Part shown: piece after piece, positions 33,393 through 45,110 of the stretch
Layout: each line of letters opens with the position of its first letter
How positions within the stretch are numbered: the first letter of the stretch is position 1
From: Sphaerosporella brunnea
Taxonomy: Eukaryota > Ascomycota > Pezizomycetes > Pezizales > Pyronemataceae
Length of the DNA: 64,000 nt
Assembly (NCBI GenBank): GCA_008704415.1
Contig: VXIS01000205.1
Span: 24,016 to 88,015, forward strand
Direction: 5' to 3'
Translations under genes and position numbers: made by a program
The notes under the pieces: model-generated
Databases searched by the model: none
The model's input: only the letters and a program-made list of their open reading frames with translations
What the model was told of the DNA's origin: nothing

Positions 33393-33770
33393 CTATGTAA
33401 ACATACATGCGATAATAGTTACATAAAAGCCGCAACTCCGCCCATCAGAGGTAACCCTATGTAAACATACATGCGATACCAGTTACATAAAACTCGAAAC
33501 TCCGCCCATCAGAGGTAACCCTATGTAAACAGACATGCGATACCAGTTACATCAAAGCCGCAACTCCGCCCATCGGAGGTAACCCTATGTAAACATACAT
33601 GCGATACCAGTTACATAACAGCCGCAACTCCGCCCATCAGAGGTAACCCTATGTAAACATACATGCGATACCAGTGGCATAAAAGCCGCAACTCCGCCCA
33701 TCAGAGGTAACCCTATGTAAACATACATGCGATACCAGTTACATAAAACCCGCAACTCCACCCATCATAA
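33393..33770. repeat. Minisatellite, exact 64-bp unit, about six copies
   Basis: CTATGTAAACATACATGCGA starts at 33393, 33457, 33521, 33585, 33649 and 33713, a constant spacing of 64 bp. Each unit continues TACCAGTTACATAAAAGCCG and CAACTCCGCCCATCAGAGG. Units differ at only a few positions, so the array is homogeneous and probably young. It has no unique spacers. Confidence 0.95.
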
Positions 33771-33784
33771 GGTCTTCCCTCTCG

Positions 33785-34364
33785 TCACATGCATCCCAGC
33801 CAAACCACCCTGTCGGCATACTTCTGATGCCTTGTTCCGTGCCCAATCGCAACTTCAACGCCATCAGCGAGCGCGCAGACTGCGCGATCAAACACCATTT
33901 TCCCACAGCCAGGACGGTGCATAAGCAACCCGTGGATTTCCAGCACGTGGTGCATCAACTCCTCCATGGTGTCTGTCTGGAACTGCGCAATGTGCACGCG
34001 AGTCTCAATGGGGTCGGTCCATTTCGCCGGTATCTTGTCGAGTGAGTATGACGCTGGTTGGCAGCTTGTCATCCGGCAGCCGACCGAGGTGCGTATTTAG
34101 CAGACACTGAGCAAGAGTGGGAACCTGCTGAGCAAGAGAGGGAACCTGCTGAGCAAGTGTGGGAACCTGCTCAGCAAGAGAGGGAAGCTGCTGAGCAAGA
34201 GAGGGAACCTGCTGAGCAAGAGATGTAACCTGCTCAGCAAGAGAGGGAACCTGCTGAGCAACAGACGGAACCTGTGCACCCTGAGGCGCCGGTGGCGGGA
34301 CAACAACAGCGTGCGGCCCGAACGCCCGTAGGTACATTGTTGATGACAGTCTGTGTTGACGCAT
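33785..34364 (-). pseudogene. Unknown gene with eight 7-residue repeats (QVPSLAQ)
   Basis: The minus frame from 34364 has a Pro-rich start (VVVPPPAPQGAQ). Eight near-identical heptads of the form Q-V-P-S-L-A-Q/E follow (plus-strand 34107-34275, 21-bp unit), then LGRLPDDKLPTSVILTRQDT. Near 34040 the reading shifts to a frame giving ETRVHIAQFQTDTMEELMHH and ending at 33785. Taken together this looks like one protein of about 200 residues with a single frameshift. V and L fall at regular positions as in a coiled coil, though the Pro in every repeat argues against a simple helix. The apparent start lies at the edge of a copia LTR (34354), so the true start may have been displaced. I do not recognise the family. 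Confidence 0.45.
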
Positions 34365-34466
34365 GGAGTATGACTCTCTAGTAGATCCGAGTATGAACTA
34401 GTCATACACTAGTGCTCGTTTCTGCCTCTTAAGGAGCAGCAACTCGCACTTCACTCTGTACCTTCA
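34354..34466 (+). mobile_element. Copia LTR fragment
   Basis: TGTTGACGCATGGAGTATGA and the following sequence up to CACTTCACTCTGTACC match the first ~115 bp of the 171-bp LTRs at 58088 and 59350. The LTR 3' part (TATTGTCAACA) and the primer site are missing. Confidence 0.9.
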
Positions 34467-35628
34467 TCACCACCGGCTTCAGTTTCGTCGTCGTCGGTGC
34501 AGCGGCTGCACGAAGCTAACCTGCCTGGCTGGCGGCATTTGGGAGTGTGTCCACCAGTTGGTGTCTCCACTATGCAGCGTCTTGTATTGACATCGCAGTG
34601 GTTTCGTCGGCATCAGCGGCGGTTGTCGCATCCCTGGTTGCGTGTGTCAGTATGCGCAACACGTGATCACGGTGGATCTTACATTTCTCAGATGCCATGA
34701 GTGATTGGACGCGTGCGCTGACATCGTGCGGGATGATCGCAGCGTCAGAAGTTGTTCTTGTTGGTTTTTGGCATCTCGGAGACAGGCGTTTCGGCGCAGA
34801 GAGGGTCGTGGTGCGTTCGTTGGGCGCGTCCAACAGGTCGCAGCTGGGGCCAAGCGGTAACACCACCGCATAACCGATTCACCCCCCAGCTGATGCGCCG
34901 GCGGAATACCGTGTTGCCGGAGCACCAAGTACGGCGGTGTTGATCGTGGACCTGTGTGCTGTGTACAACCGCCAGGTGGCGCTGTTCGACTTGCCTCACT
35001 GGCCAGCACTCAGTGCACATTCCAACACGTTTCGAATGCCTTCTACGAGGTTTCCACCCCGCGTCTCGTGCCATTGCGGCTTCGGTACGATGTCACGCTG
35101 TGTTTGGTTTCTGTGCACGGCAACTAAAAGACTGAACACTTGAGGGGCTGAGGATACCGGAGGCGGGCGGCGATAGATGTGGTGTCAGTCCGTCGTTCCG
35201 TGTTTCGGGAACATTGTAAGCCTCCCGATGGATACAAAACCGAATCCGAACCATCAAGGCTTGCGTGTGGACCGTTAACACGCTGGACACATCGGGGACA
35301 ATGCACAGTGTCTCAAAGTGCGCTATCGGTGCGGTGTTAGACTGCCCTAAGCTTCCAAGCAGCCGAAGCTGTCAACGTCCTCGTTCACCCAATGGTAGTA
35401 AGATCGCGAGTTGAGCTGATGAACCCGCAACGGACACTGTTGCCTGTATAACGGAGTCCTCGCGACGTGGATACAAAGGCCAGTACTCCCCGCAGCGCAG
35501 CGGCACAAGCCCGGCGCGGTATGACATCGAGCCGCCGGAAAAGAAAGAAGCAGGGGCAGGAAGTGGCTTTCAATACAAATCTCGTGTGACACAATCTATT
35601 CGTTCAACAAATAGCTATATGCCCGGGA
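34467..35628. other. No recognised feature
   Basis: Several overlapping frames of 60-120 codons on both strands, none with a known motif. The right edge is the ATTAGGAC duplication of A1. Confidence 0.4.
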
Positions 35629-35705
35629 ATTAGGACCAGTGTTGCTAATAGCCAGCCCGCCAGTCGGGCTGATCGAAAACACTGGCCGGCTTGTGGTTGG
35701 AGTTA

Positions 35706-35995
35706 GGTTGGCCGGGCGGTGTACAGGTCAGCCAGGACAGTCTGCCATAGTCCAGTCAAGTCCGCGCACTGAAGCGGTTAAGTCCGCCATTGATCCAAGA
35801 CTTGAAAACATGGTCCATCATTTCGGAGTGCTGGACCAGCCTGCAGTCCTGACTTATGTAATATCTATATGGCGTGAGCGTGAACTTGCGAGCGTAGGGC
35901 CAACATGCGCCGAAGAAAAACAAAAATCTCTATCCTTGCCACCGTCACTTGCGCGGCAAATTTCGCTGTTTCTATTCAATCGTAACAATCGAACC
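35706..35995. mobile_element. B-family left-end fragment (B5)
   Basis: It matches the left part of B1, B2 and B3 from GTCTGCCATAGTCCAGTCAA through TATGTAATATCTATATG to GGGCCAACATGCGCCGAAG. The 13-bp terminus itself is replaced, and the right half is absent. Confidence 0.8.
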
Positions 35996-36396
35996 GATGT
36001 TTCATATGACCCTTAGCTTGCGACACTGACCACAGAAATTGACCCTTGAAGGGTGCGGCAACGGCGAGACTGCGTGCCGGCTCTGTTGGTAGTCTTCATT
36101 TGCGGTTGAACCCTCATAATCCAGCCAATACCGTTGAATCGGCCGATGTTACGACCGGTCAATCACACAATTTTGGGCTATAGGCCACAAGGGACGTATC
36201 GATGATAGGCATTTTATAAGCTAGGGCGCGTAACATGTCATTAGGGGCCGCCTAGCCTTGTTAACTGCCACCACCTCACAGCTGGAACACCAGCAACATG
36301 CAACCTGAAGATCATCCCCACTCCCTAACTGTCACTGCGCGACGTTGGATTAGGGTGTTGCGGTTCTGCCAAGGTTATGTTCGGGTAGCACGTGGA

Positions 36397-36720
36397 TGAT
36401 ATAGAGGGGCCTCAGCGCCCGTGTTGTTGTTTGCTTTCTTCTCCTGTTCTCTTCACTGAACCTTTGTATGTCACTCTGAGTACCTTGGTTTCGATCCGAG
36501 TCTTAGACCTCGTGCAGCGCACCTCCGGCCCACCTCTGGATCCTGTCTTGACCGGTTGTGCCCGAATATGTCTGTTACACCTCCGTACGCAAGTACCTTA
36601 CGCCCCTTCCGTCTGTTCCCAACCCTTTCCGTTACACCAATGCTCAGCAAGGCAAGCACAGTGCAAATCGAAGCACGGTCAAAGTGCTGCACACCCACCA
36701 GTTCTCCCAGCGCCGCAGTC
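36397..36720 (-). repeat. E/F-related dispersed segment
   Basis: On the minus strand it reads VTERVGNRRKGRKVLAYGG, close to VTERVGSKLEGLKVLVY in element E1 (about 28700) and RLEGPKVLGYRGATEG at 63795. The downstream block GAGTGACATACAAAGGTTCA also matches 63930-63970. It looks like decayed coding sequence of one repeated gene of unknown function. Confidence 0.6.
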
Positions 36721-37429
36721 GCTAAGATAGTGCGGTGATGCCACCAGTCGGGTCCATTCCTTCTCACACCGGTTGCGCTCAAAGTGTTTCAAGACCATAT
36801 ACATTGCCTTAAAATCCGCGAGATCATATTGACGGTAGGTCAACATATATGCATGAGTCGCGGGTGTGTCTGACGTGTGGACAGTTCAGGAAATCGCTGT
36901 TCCGCAGCCACGTCACAACCTCTCACGTCACCAATCAAGAGTTTGTGCAGTGGCTCAGGCAGAAACCGAAAAACACTGCTGTGGACCCTGATAGACTCTA
37001 ATTTCAACATCTTGATTGCCGACATGAACTCTTCGGTGATGAGCAATCTCAACGACAGGGTGCATGACCTGACGGTGAGCCAGGCCATCGTCGCAGTGAC
37101 AGCACACTCTAGAGCTTCCGCAAGTGGTCGCGATGAGTCATCCATCCCACTCCTGCTCCACTCAGTCCCTACATCATTTCTGTCTGCACGATGCCTTGCT
37201 CATACGCCGTCCACGCCTTGTTTATTTGCGCAGCCTCCCAGTGGTCCAAACCAGCTCATGCTTCAAGGATATGAACTTTCACCTGAGCCCGACGGTCAGC
37301 GATGGTCAATTTGGCTCTGCACCTAACCCGCTCCATTCCATCTGACATCGCTGAGATGGTCTAGATTGATAATGCCATTAATGGGAGGTTTGGATACGAA
37401 GTCTGTGTAAGCTTCCGGTAGCCAAGGAG
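36721..37429. other. Unassigned interior of A1
   Basis: Two overlapping frames (36877-37326 plus, 149 codons; 36840-37145 minus, 101 codons) have no known motif. This could be captured host DNA, but nothing in the sequence shows that. Confidence 0.35.
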
Positions 37430-38275
37430 CAGTGTTCCTCACGGGCCGGGGCGGTCTGCAGGTCGGCCTGGACGGTCTGCCATAGTCCATTCAAGTCCGC
37501 GCTTGACAGAGGACTGAAGCAATCCAGTCCGCGACTGATCCAGGGCTGGAAAACCTGGTCCATGCGTTCGAAGGACTGGACCATCCTGCAGTCCTTACCA
37601 ATGTGATACTTATATGCAATGGGCATGAACGTGCGAGTGGTGCGCATCATCGTAGGGCTAACATGCAATAAAAAATCCACCGTGACTGCACCACCATGAC
37701 TGCGGCTGCTAATTTCGTGCTTTCTATTCACTCTGGGTGCCACTCCATCGGCAGACCTAACATTGCGAGCCTTCCGCTATTGCCACCCAATGAAACCATC
37801 TTCGAACGTCCTCAACCACTAAACAACCACGTCTGAACGTCATCAATGCAGGTCTAATTCGTGCCTGGGCCCTGAGACCCTGAATAAAAACTCTCATTGT
37901 CATCAAACTCTAAGTCACTCACTACCTGCTAGATTGGAGGCTGAGTACCGGGATGGGCTCATCAGCGCGAGCCATGGTGAGATTTCGGAACTTCAGGAGA
38001 TGCTAAATGAGCTCTATATCGAATAACTCAATGGGGGCATTGTTGAATAGCCTGAGCAGCAGGCATAAAGGAGTTTTGCGACGCGGGGAAGACACGTTAA
38101 CGCGGGCGGGTTGTATATAAAATCCTTATGTAATACATTACTCCGCAGGAAGTATCCAGTCCAGACCCCCCGAAAGGACTGCTGGTCCCGGGGAATCTCT
38201 GGGAATGGACTGCCTGATGTGGTCCAGCTCCAGCCCGCGCGCAGGACTGGTCGGACTGGACTGTGAGGAACATTG
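37430..38275 (+). mobile_element. hAT element B2, non-autonomous
   Basis: It starts CAGTGTTCCTCACGGGCCGG and ends GTGAGGAACATTG, with a B-family interior including GATGGGCTCATCAGCGCGAG. At 846 bp it shows the size of an uninterrupted B copy. The flanking 8-mers (CCAAGGAG and GCTCAAGA) do not match. The coding trace is only the last part of the transposase (DGLISASHGEISELQEML). Confidence 0.85.
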
Positions 38276-38979
38276 GCTCAAGATCATGATTGACATGGTC
38301 AATCTGCGCACTTCGTACTCACATATAAAATGGACTTGGCATATAAACACTGTTCGCTACCACAATGTCCGCACAGTCCTCCCGTCGGCAACAGTGCAGT
38401 TAATATTAAACGTCACCCGTCATTCACCCCCCGATTTACGGTGGACCAGGGCACAGTGACCAGCCGGCGGGGCGGCTCTCTGGAATGGCGCTCTGATGCT
38501 TCTTCCTGTCTACGGAGTGCCACTGGGAACTGGATCCCCTGTGGAGGGAGCTGGGTGGGAAAACCAGTGGGGCGATGCTGCACGACCCACTAGGCCTCCT
38601 GAGGGTTGTATACCCTTTGGCGCTTCACCGCCATCCTCATCACTGCACCCGCATCTCCCTTCCCCCGATCTTTTACTAGCCCCAGCCAGCTAAGTCTGAT
38701 TCCAGTATGCGACATCGCGCGGGCAGATGTTAGGCGTGTTCACCGTAGGCGTTCCAAAGAGCGTTCCGGGGTCGTTCCAGAGTCCGTTCCGCGACCCAGA
38801 AAAAGAGGTGTTTCTTGCGATCCAGTCTGAACACGCCGTTCCGCCAGTGGTTCCACCACCCGTTCCTCCAAACATAGAGCTCCCTTGGTTGTGACTGTGA
38901 TTTCTTAACTTGGTTAAACACCGTGAACGCTGATCATGACCTGATGAAAAGGTTTTCACCAGCTACGCAGCGAGCCACC
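38276..38979. other. Unassigned interior of A1
   Basis: No motif recognised. A small Pro/Ser-rich frame near 38606-38693 is not convincing as a gene. Confidence 0.35.
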
Positions 38980-39315
38980 CAGTATTCCTAACAGCCAGCC
39001 CGCCCGTTGGGCTGATCGAAATGACGGGCGGGCTGTTTGGGCTGCAGCCCACGTCGGGGTGGCTGGCAGGCTTCCAGCGGGTGCAGGGATCATGCGCTAT
39101 GGGGAATGGAGCAACAGCTACTCAGAAACACTCTTCGGTTTACGACGTAACTAGTTCAAACTGATGGTTGCATGCCATGTTCACCTCAGTCGAAGGTTTT
39201 TGGCAGCCCGACAGCCCGCCAGCCAGCCCGTCGTGATTTTGAGGCAGCCGGGCTGTTGCCCTTTGGCAGCCCGCCCGCACAGCCGGGCTTTTTAGGCCGG
39301 CTATCAGGAACACTG
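38980..39315. mobile_element. Inner A-family MITE-like segment
   Basis: CAGTATTCCTAACAGCCAGC (38980) to GGCTATCAGGAACACTG (39315) is a 336-bp segment with A-type ends and CAGCCCGCC-rich sequence. Its left neighbour GAGCCACC does not match the right-hand ATTAGGAC, which instead matches the outer left end at 35637. Confidence 0.75.
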
Positions 39316-39323
39316 ATTAGGAC

Positions 39324-40404
39324 CCAGGCGTGGTGGTGGACTATCCTTTCGAGTACAGCCGGGCGACAGAGGCAACGCGGTGTAGCTCAGACAGGCGGCG
39401 CAAACCAGCCAGACCACGTAATTGAAACCATCCTCGGAAGCCGGCGTTGATTGATCTCACGCTCATATGACGTGGTCAAATCGATCAGCAATGGTTGAAA
39501 CATGGCACAACTTCAACCAGGCCACGCACAGGCCTAGGTTGGGATTATGTTCTACTCGGACTGCGGCGGCAGTGTTGTCAACCATCACTGCCACCGCTAC
39601 ACCAGCTGTTGTCGAGTGGCAGCCGCACCCCTCTTCCCGGCAGTGTTCTGCGTTCCCCATTGCTGACAGAAGGCCCGGACTGGGCGCCGCATTCCACGCA
39701 CGTGTGGAAAGTCTCGGTGGAAAAATCTCAGTGGCGGGCGTATTCCAAGAGGACTACACTGTTCGTTCCTTTTCACGGTCAACGCAGTGTGCCTGGTGGT
39801 GTTGAGATGAACCACGGAAGGCCTGTCCTGACGGCTTGCAGAGAATACGCCGCCCAGCCCCCGGATGTGCCACTGCGACCGTGTTTACCCGCCGCGTCGG
39901 TGGGAAACGCTAATGTTGCCGTTGGTCGGAGCCATATCTCTCCAGCAGTACGGGATGCGCTGGGGGCTGAGGTGGTGTTCTCCCGGCATGGGCTATCACG
40001 TCAATTTCAAAAGACTACCTCACCGACCTTTCCACCTAGTCAGGTCAACTGGTGCCGAGTGATTGCCTAAGTGCCTGGACACATTGAGTTTCTAATATGC
40101 CGCACAGCAGATGGCAGTCGGTGCTATGCGGCGTCTCCGGGCCAGTGCAGTCAGCGGAGCTACGCGCATTGCGAATGATAGGTCTTTTATGGCTGTGGTA
40201 GAGTCTTTGCAGTTGGTCACTTCACACTCGCTCTGGCGTTGCCGACCTCTGTCGACCAGTATCTCTCTCCCTGAGAGAAAACACTCCAACATAGCTATCG
40301 CCATAAACACCGGCTGTTCATCTTGGCGCCGAGCGTGCTCTAGCCTTGGCGTGCGTTGACGGCGTTGGCGGGTTGACAGCGTTGGGGGACTTAGATCCTG
40401 GCAT
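39324..40404. other. No recognised feature
   Basis: A 191-codon plus frame (39495-40070) overlaps other open frames. No motif is recognised in any of them. Confidence 0.4.
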
Positions 40405-40580
40405 CCAAGGCCGCCAATAGACGGGCCAGTCCAGCTTGTGGCGAGGTCTGAACCCGTTTGAATTAAACGCTTTTCAAATCAAGGCCGGTTTGGACCAGGC
40501 ATTTTGGACCGAGATCCAGATGCCGACGGGCGCCGGATGGGCTGCGGACATGCAGGCGTCCACCAGGCACCCGAACTACC
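40405..40580. mobile_element. C-family MITE fragment, degenerate (C5)
   Basis: Blocks GGGCCAGTCCAGCTTGTG, CCCGTTTGAATTAAACGC and GGTTTGGACCAGGCATTTTG follow in the same order as in the left end of C1. The terminus and the right half are not recognisable. Confidence 0.65.
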
Positions 40581-41269
40581 TACCATTGTTTTACATGACA
40601 CAAGAACCCCGAGATGGCGTCAGACTGAGTCCCCACAACCTGCAATCATTCGACCCAAAAACCACCAGTCATTCCATCTCCGCTCCCCGAGGTTCCAAAT
40701 CGCTCAACGTACGTTCGACCTTCTCGATCTGCGAGCCCGGACCATACACAGGAGCCTGGCGCGCCCAGGATTGAGGCATTCGATTGCTTTGATGACATCG
40801 TCGCTGAGCGAAGCTCGCTGTTCAGTAATTGTGTATCGACCCTGCCACCAGAGTATTCAGAGTCAGCCATCTCTCCCTGCAGGAATAACAAGAGTAGAAG
40901 GTACATACTCACTGAAAATGCGCCGTTGTCTATCAATTGCGTGACCAGCGGTCAGCTGGGAATTCCTCGGGAAATTTCTCTTGCGGAAATGAGACCGCCA
41001 CACGAACACGTCCTCCATGACGGGAGAAACGGCATGGCACACAAACACCCTTAGACGGTGTCCCGGAATACCGATAACCGGCGGAGGATGCCCGGGTTTC
41101 GACCGCTTAGTACGTTCGGAGATTGCCCTGTGATCAGCATGATCGAAATATCTGCACAACCGGGCCCACCACGCGCCTGTCAGGCATGTCGGTTGACGCT
41201 GCATGTGAACTGACACTTTCCATGTGTGCAGGCTGCCAGCCGCGGCAACTCAGGGGGTCGTGACCTCAA
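40581..41269. other. No recognised feature
   Basis: Overlapping frames up to 146 codons without motifs. Confidence 0.4.
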
Positions 41270-42440
41270 GCTTTCGCTGCCTTGTGCCAGATCCGTTGTG
41301 TCAGGCATGACATCCATATCATAAGCCAAGGAGACTCGTAAGGTAACATAGGAAAGGATAAGAACGAAACTAGGTAGTGTAACACAACATAATGCCTTGC
41401 TCAGGCCAGCATGCCACTTTAGTAGCGCTGAGAAACCTCAAAACAGCCTCCGTGCACTGTCGTCGGCCAGCAGGGCAGTCACCGAGGTGACTGGCCAGCT
41501 CTTCTTTCCACCCTCCTTGGTGGCGTCCTTGGCAATTACCCAAAACTGCATCTCCTCGCCCTTCCACCTCTTGCAAACCTGGAACAGGTAGTCGCGGGAC
41601 CGAGTTGACCTGGTGCCGCATCGTCAGCACTTGTCATCTGTGCGCCTCCCGGTCTTGTGAAGATACGGCCCAGTGGGAGCTTTGCCGGGGCGCAGCTGGA
41701 AAAAGACGTGCAGCAAGCGCCTTGTTGCATTTGATGGCCTGTAAATCGGGTGTCTGGCGTCGGTGGAAGTAAGTCTTGGGCTTGTAGTACTCATTCAGCC
41801 ACGCCTCCTGGAGGCTTATATGGGCAATCGACACGACATCCGTTGTTTGTGATTGTCCGGATCTTTCCCCAGCTGGTGCTTTGGCGGTTTGGGCGGCTAG
41901 CTCGTTTCCGAGGACGTCAACGGGCCCTGGTTCCCAGTGGTATTCGGTCAGCCACGCTTGCGCCCTGAGGGCCACCTCTGCGCGGACAATGCGCGGGAGC
42001 AGCCATTGCCCCGGTCCTGGCTCGCCGTGCCTCAGACGCCTGGGCGTCGCTTGAGCGTCCGTCAACAGACTGACGTGGCCTCACGAACTGCGGCGGACCT
42101 CTGGGGATTCGAGTGCAATCTCGAGACCGGCTGCAATGCCAAAAAGCTCCGCATTGTATGCTTCCTGATCATCTGCAATGTATGAGCTTACGCGTTTCGA
42201 CCTGTGTGTGGCCACCTGCCAGCCTGCGGCGTATCCGCATCGGCTGGCGACGAGACGCGAGCCGTGTTAGCAGATGGCAATAGCGCCTTTGGTCGGGTGT
42301 TGGTGAATAGTTGCGGTGGCCGTTGCCTTTGCAGCGGTGTCCGGTATGTGACGGCACGGTATTCGCGTCGTTCAGCCTTGCGTCGCACAGCAATGGCCCC
42401 AACGCCCTAGTAAGAAGCACTCCCGGCGTTGCTCTGGCTT
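41270..42440 (-). mobile_element. LINE 3' portion (L7), Tad1-like, minus strand
   Basis: From right to left it carries the region before RNase H, RNase H, the C-terminal tail and a 3' UTR. Its 3' sequence differs from L3 to L6, so it represents a diverged lineage. Neither target duplication nor the 5' end is identified. Confidence 0.8.
41370..42420 (-). pseudogene. LINE ORF2 remnant with RNase H
   Basis: On the minus strand one frame gives EAYNAELFGIAAGLEIALES (RNase H, with the catalytic Glu region). Another gives VTDAQATPRRL-like sequence, EPGPGQWLLPRIVRAEVAL and LTEYHWEPGPVDVLGNELAA, the usual WVPGH...GNE.AD block with P for H and Q for D. The tail shows RQCTEAVLRFLSATKVACW. Upstream, AVRRKAERREYRAVTYRTPL probably belongs to the end of the reverse transcriptase region. 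The pieces are in different frames and key residues are altered, so this is dead. Confidence 0.82.
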
Positions 42441-42669
42441 GTAGGTTGAGAAACTTCTGAATTTTGTCTCGTCTGCCCTGTTGGCCATCCCGCCATACCT
42501 ACGCAGGACACAGGGCGACCGCGTGCACTGTGATCTGAATGTGTCTGACGTTTTTAGGTGACAGGATCAACCTCCCTAAGACGCCTTGGGTCTTGCCCTC
42601 AGCCCTTCTGGCCTGTCGCATCCGGAAGTTGTTGTTGGAGGACAAGAAAGATGTTGATTGACTTGAAGA

Positions 42670-42858
42670 TGTTGAACAACGACGAGGTTGAGAGAGGAGA
42701 TGATGCTTATCCTACTCGCCAGAGTGCGAGCGTCGGATCTTTATATACAACTATCAAACTACGGAAAACGGACAACGGAGTCAAGACTAAGGAATCTAGA
42801 CCCACGGTCTCCACCCGAAAATCCTTCACGGTCGCCACCTGCAATCCTGTTTCCAACA
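42670..42858 (-). repeat. Copia1 3' LTR
   Basis: The 189-bp LTR runs TGTTGAACAACGACGAGG to TTTCCAACA on the plus strand. It matches 46058-46280, which has an extra segment of about 34 bp (with GCGCCGCGTGGGC) that is missing here. Confidence 0.9.
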
Positions 42859-42960
42859 CTCCCGCGTTGCCCATGCGGTCGCAAATCCGGAAGAGAGGAA
42901 CGTTTAAACCGTCCACATAGAAGAACAAGGAAAAGAAAGACAACTTTCAAATCAAACCAA

Positions 42961-45110
42961 TCAAATTTCCTTTACAAACGCGTCGTGCTTGATGATTCCC
43001 AATGCCTGCGTGAGCCTATCTGCCAGCATCTCGGTGGACGGAACGTGCTTGACCATCAGCTTCTCGGTAGCCATGGCCTCAGGAAGATCATAAAACCGAA
43101 GGCGAAGGTGCCGGCTATCTCCCTTGAAATTCGCAGTACTAAGAACAGTGACGCAGGCCAAATTGTCGTTGAGGAGAACTGGTGGTGACTTGATGTGTGG
43201 GGTACAGAGCTCCACTTGCAGGCTCGGTGTCAGGCTCTGCGCAAGCTCGGAAAGGAGGCCAAGAGACCAGTCAATCTGCCACTTGACGGCAGCAGAGTCA
43301 ATCAGTTCTCATTCCATGGTTGACTGAGTGACGAGGGTCTGTTTCTTGGACTTCAAGACTAGGATGCCGAAAACATGGAGTAAATCGCCGGTCGTCGACT
43401 TGCCGGCGTGGGCTTCTCCACCGAGGTCTGCATCTGCGTATGCGACAATAGGTATGGAGCTTGACTGCAAGGTAAGAGCGAGCTTCTTGGATGCAGTGGC
43501 TGTCAAATATCGGAACAGGTGTTTTGCAGCAGTCCAGTGGCGTTGGTCGGGATTTGAGGAAAAGCGACCAAGGCTCGTAGCTGCATAGGCGATATCTATC
43601 TAGGCGAGAACCGAGGGCGATATATAGCAGGCTTCCAACCGCCTGCCGGTATAAAGCCTGGTCGACAGGCTGTGGATTCTGCATAGGGGTCAGGGCAGTC
43701 GCTGAGGACAGACTCAGTATCAACCTATTCACCAGGAGTGCTCTGAACCGGAGGTAGGGTAGCTGGTGAAGATGGCGGGGATACAGGGGGTTGCACAGCC
43801 GCTTCAAGCTGGGCTGGTGACTTGCTTCATCCAGCGACTCAGAGGTGGTTGCCGTCACCGAGGGTGCCGTAGGCGTCGCGGGTGCGGTGTTTTAGGGGAT
43901 TTCAAAGGTAACAGTAGACGATGTATCTGAGCTGAGCAATTCCGAATACAGACAGCCTTCGTTAAATTGAATGTCGCGCGCTGGAAATTCTCTTCTGCAG
44001 GTAATAGCATAGAGGAGGTACTGCTGGGAGGTTGCGGGGTACTCAATCAAAACTGCTTTGTTGGCACGAAGGTCGAGCCTTTTCTGTGTCACAGGGGCGG
44101 TCCAGACATAAGCCAGAGACCCAAAGATGCGAAGATGAGAAATATCTGGCTTGCTGCCATGCCAGAGTGTGAATGGGGTACGGTCAGGTAATGGGCGTGT
44201 AGGTAGACAATTGTTAATGTAAACTGCGACTTTGACGGCAGCCTTGTCTTCCCGAAAGCAGGAGATGACTTCGGACTTTTAGCCAAGAAAATAGACCCTG
44301 GTATGGCGTGTTGCATCGTCGGTAAACATCACAAACTGGCGGTAACCTTTGCGACTTTGAGTAGGCATCGGACCCACAATGTCGGTATGGATGAGCTCAA
44401 GACGCCGCTAAGTCTTTGGGGCTTCACCACTGTGCTTGGAGAAAGGTCGCCAAGTCATCTTGCCGTGAATACATGCCTCACAGATGCACTCTGAGGGAGT
44501 CCGGGCCTGCAGCTCCACCCCTTTCACAACGAAGCAGGCACGTTTGACTGCGGGTAAACTCAGATGGCCAAGACGGGTGTACCAAAGCACGATATCCTTA
44601 AGATGCTGTTGAGTTGAGATAGCTGCAAACACAACAGGGTAATTGTCGGCAGTGGTAGTTGAACCATTGTCGCAACGCAACACAAAGAGACCCTTCTTAA
44701 CGTAAGCAGTACCCACTTTGTAGCAATTGAAGGTCAGCGTAGCTTTATCTCCATCAAAGTTAATCTTCATGGTCTTGCGAAGGAGTTGAAGGATGCCGAC
44801 GAGATTGTTGTTACCGCAAGCGGGGACGGGGGGGACCGAGCAAAAGACAAACGTTCTTCTACCGAGACGGATCGGCATGGTGCTTACACCAGCTGCTGAA
44901 ACTTCTTGGTTGTTGACGGCACGAACGAGGTGCTCCCCGGAGAATAAGGCTTGCATCAGGAGAATATCTGACGGTTGCCAGTGATGTGGGTTGAATCGCC
45001 AGTATCGAGGATCCAGTATGAAGACGTGAAGCTGGAGTTGCAAGAGGCACGAAGGGCATTGACCGTGAAGACAGATTCGTAAGGTTCAGAGCTTGAGGCC
45101 TCCACGTCAT
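42961..45110 (-). pseudogene. Copia1 pol remnant (protease, integrase, RT, RNase H)
   Basis: Read from 45110 downward: the protease motif WILDTGDSTHITG; then VLWYTRLGHLSLPAVKR and CICEACIHGKM, the integrase zinc-binding HHCC region; then LELIHTDIVGPMP, the start of the integrase core. A deletion follows and the sequence resumes at LPDRTPFTLWHGSKPDISHL near the integrase end. Reverse transcriptase survives only as TPMQNPQPVDQALYRQAVGS with no YVDD catalytic motif. RNase H is recognisable as VAYADADLGGEAHAGKSTTG, KSKKQTLVTQSTME and VPSTEMLADRLTQALG. Several frame changes and stops are present, so the polyprotein is not functional. Family assignment is secure from the domain order. Confidence 0.92.

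Larger units (their letters stand above)
35637..39315. mobile_element. Composite hAT A1 with perfect outer target duplication
   Basis: The left end CAGTGTTGCTAATAGCCAGC at 35637 and the right end GGCTATCAGGAACACTG at 39315 are inverted repeats of the A family. ATTAGGAC lies immediately outside both (35629-35636 and 39316-39323). A second left-type terminus, CAGTATTCCTAACAGCCAGC, occurs inside at 38980. The interior carries B-family pieces and an E/F-like segment, so most of its 3.7 kb is not A-family sequence. Confidence 0.85.

Noticed and set aside
33393..33770. Possible CRISPR array
   Set aside because: The 64-bp units repeat completely with no unique spacers, and the window is fungal.
37422..38283. 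Target duplication for B2
   Set aside because: CCAAGGAG and GCTCAAGA do not match at any reasonable offset.
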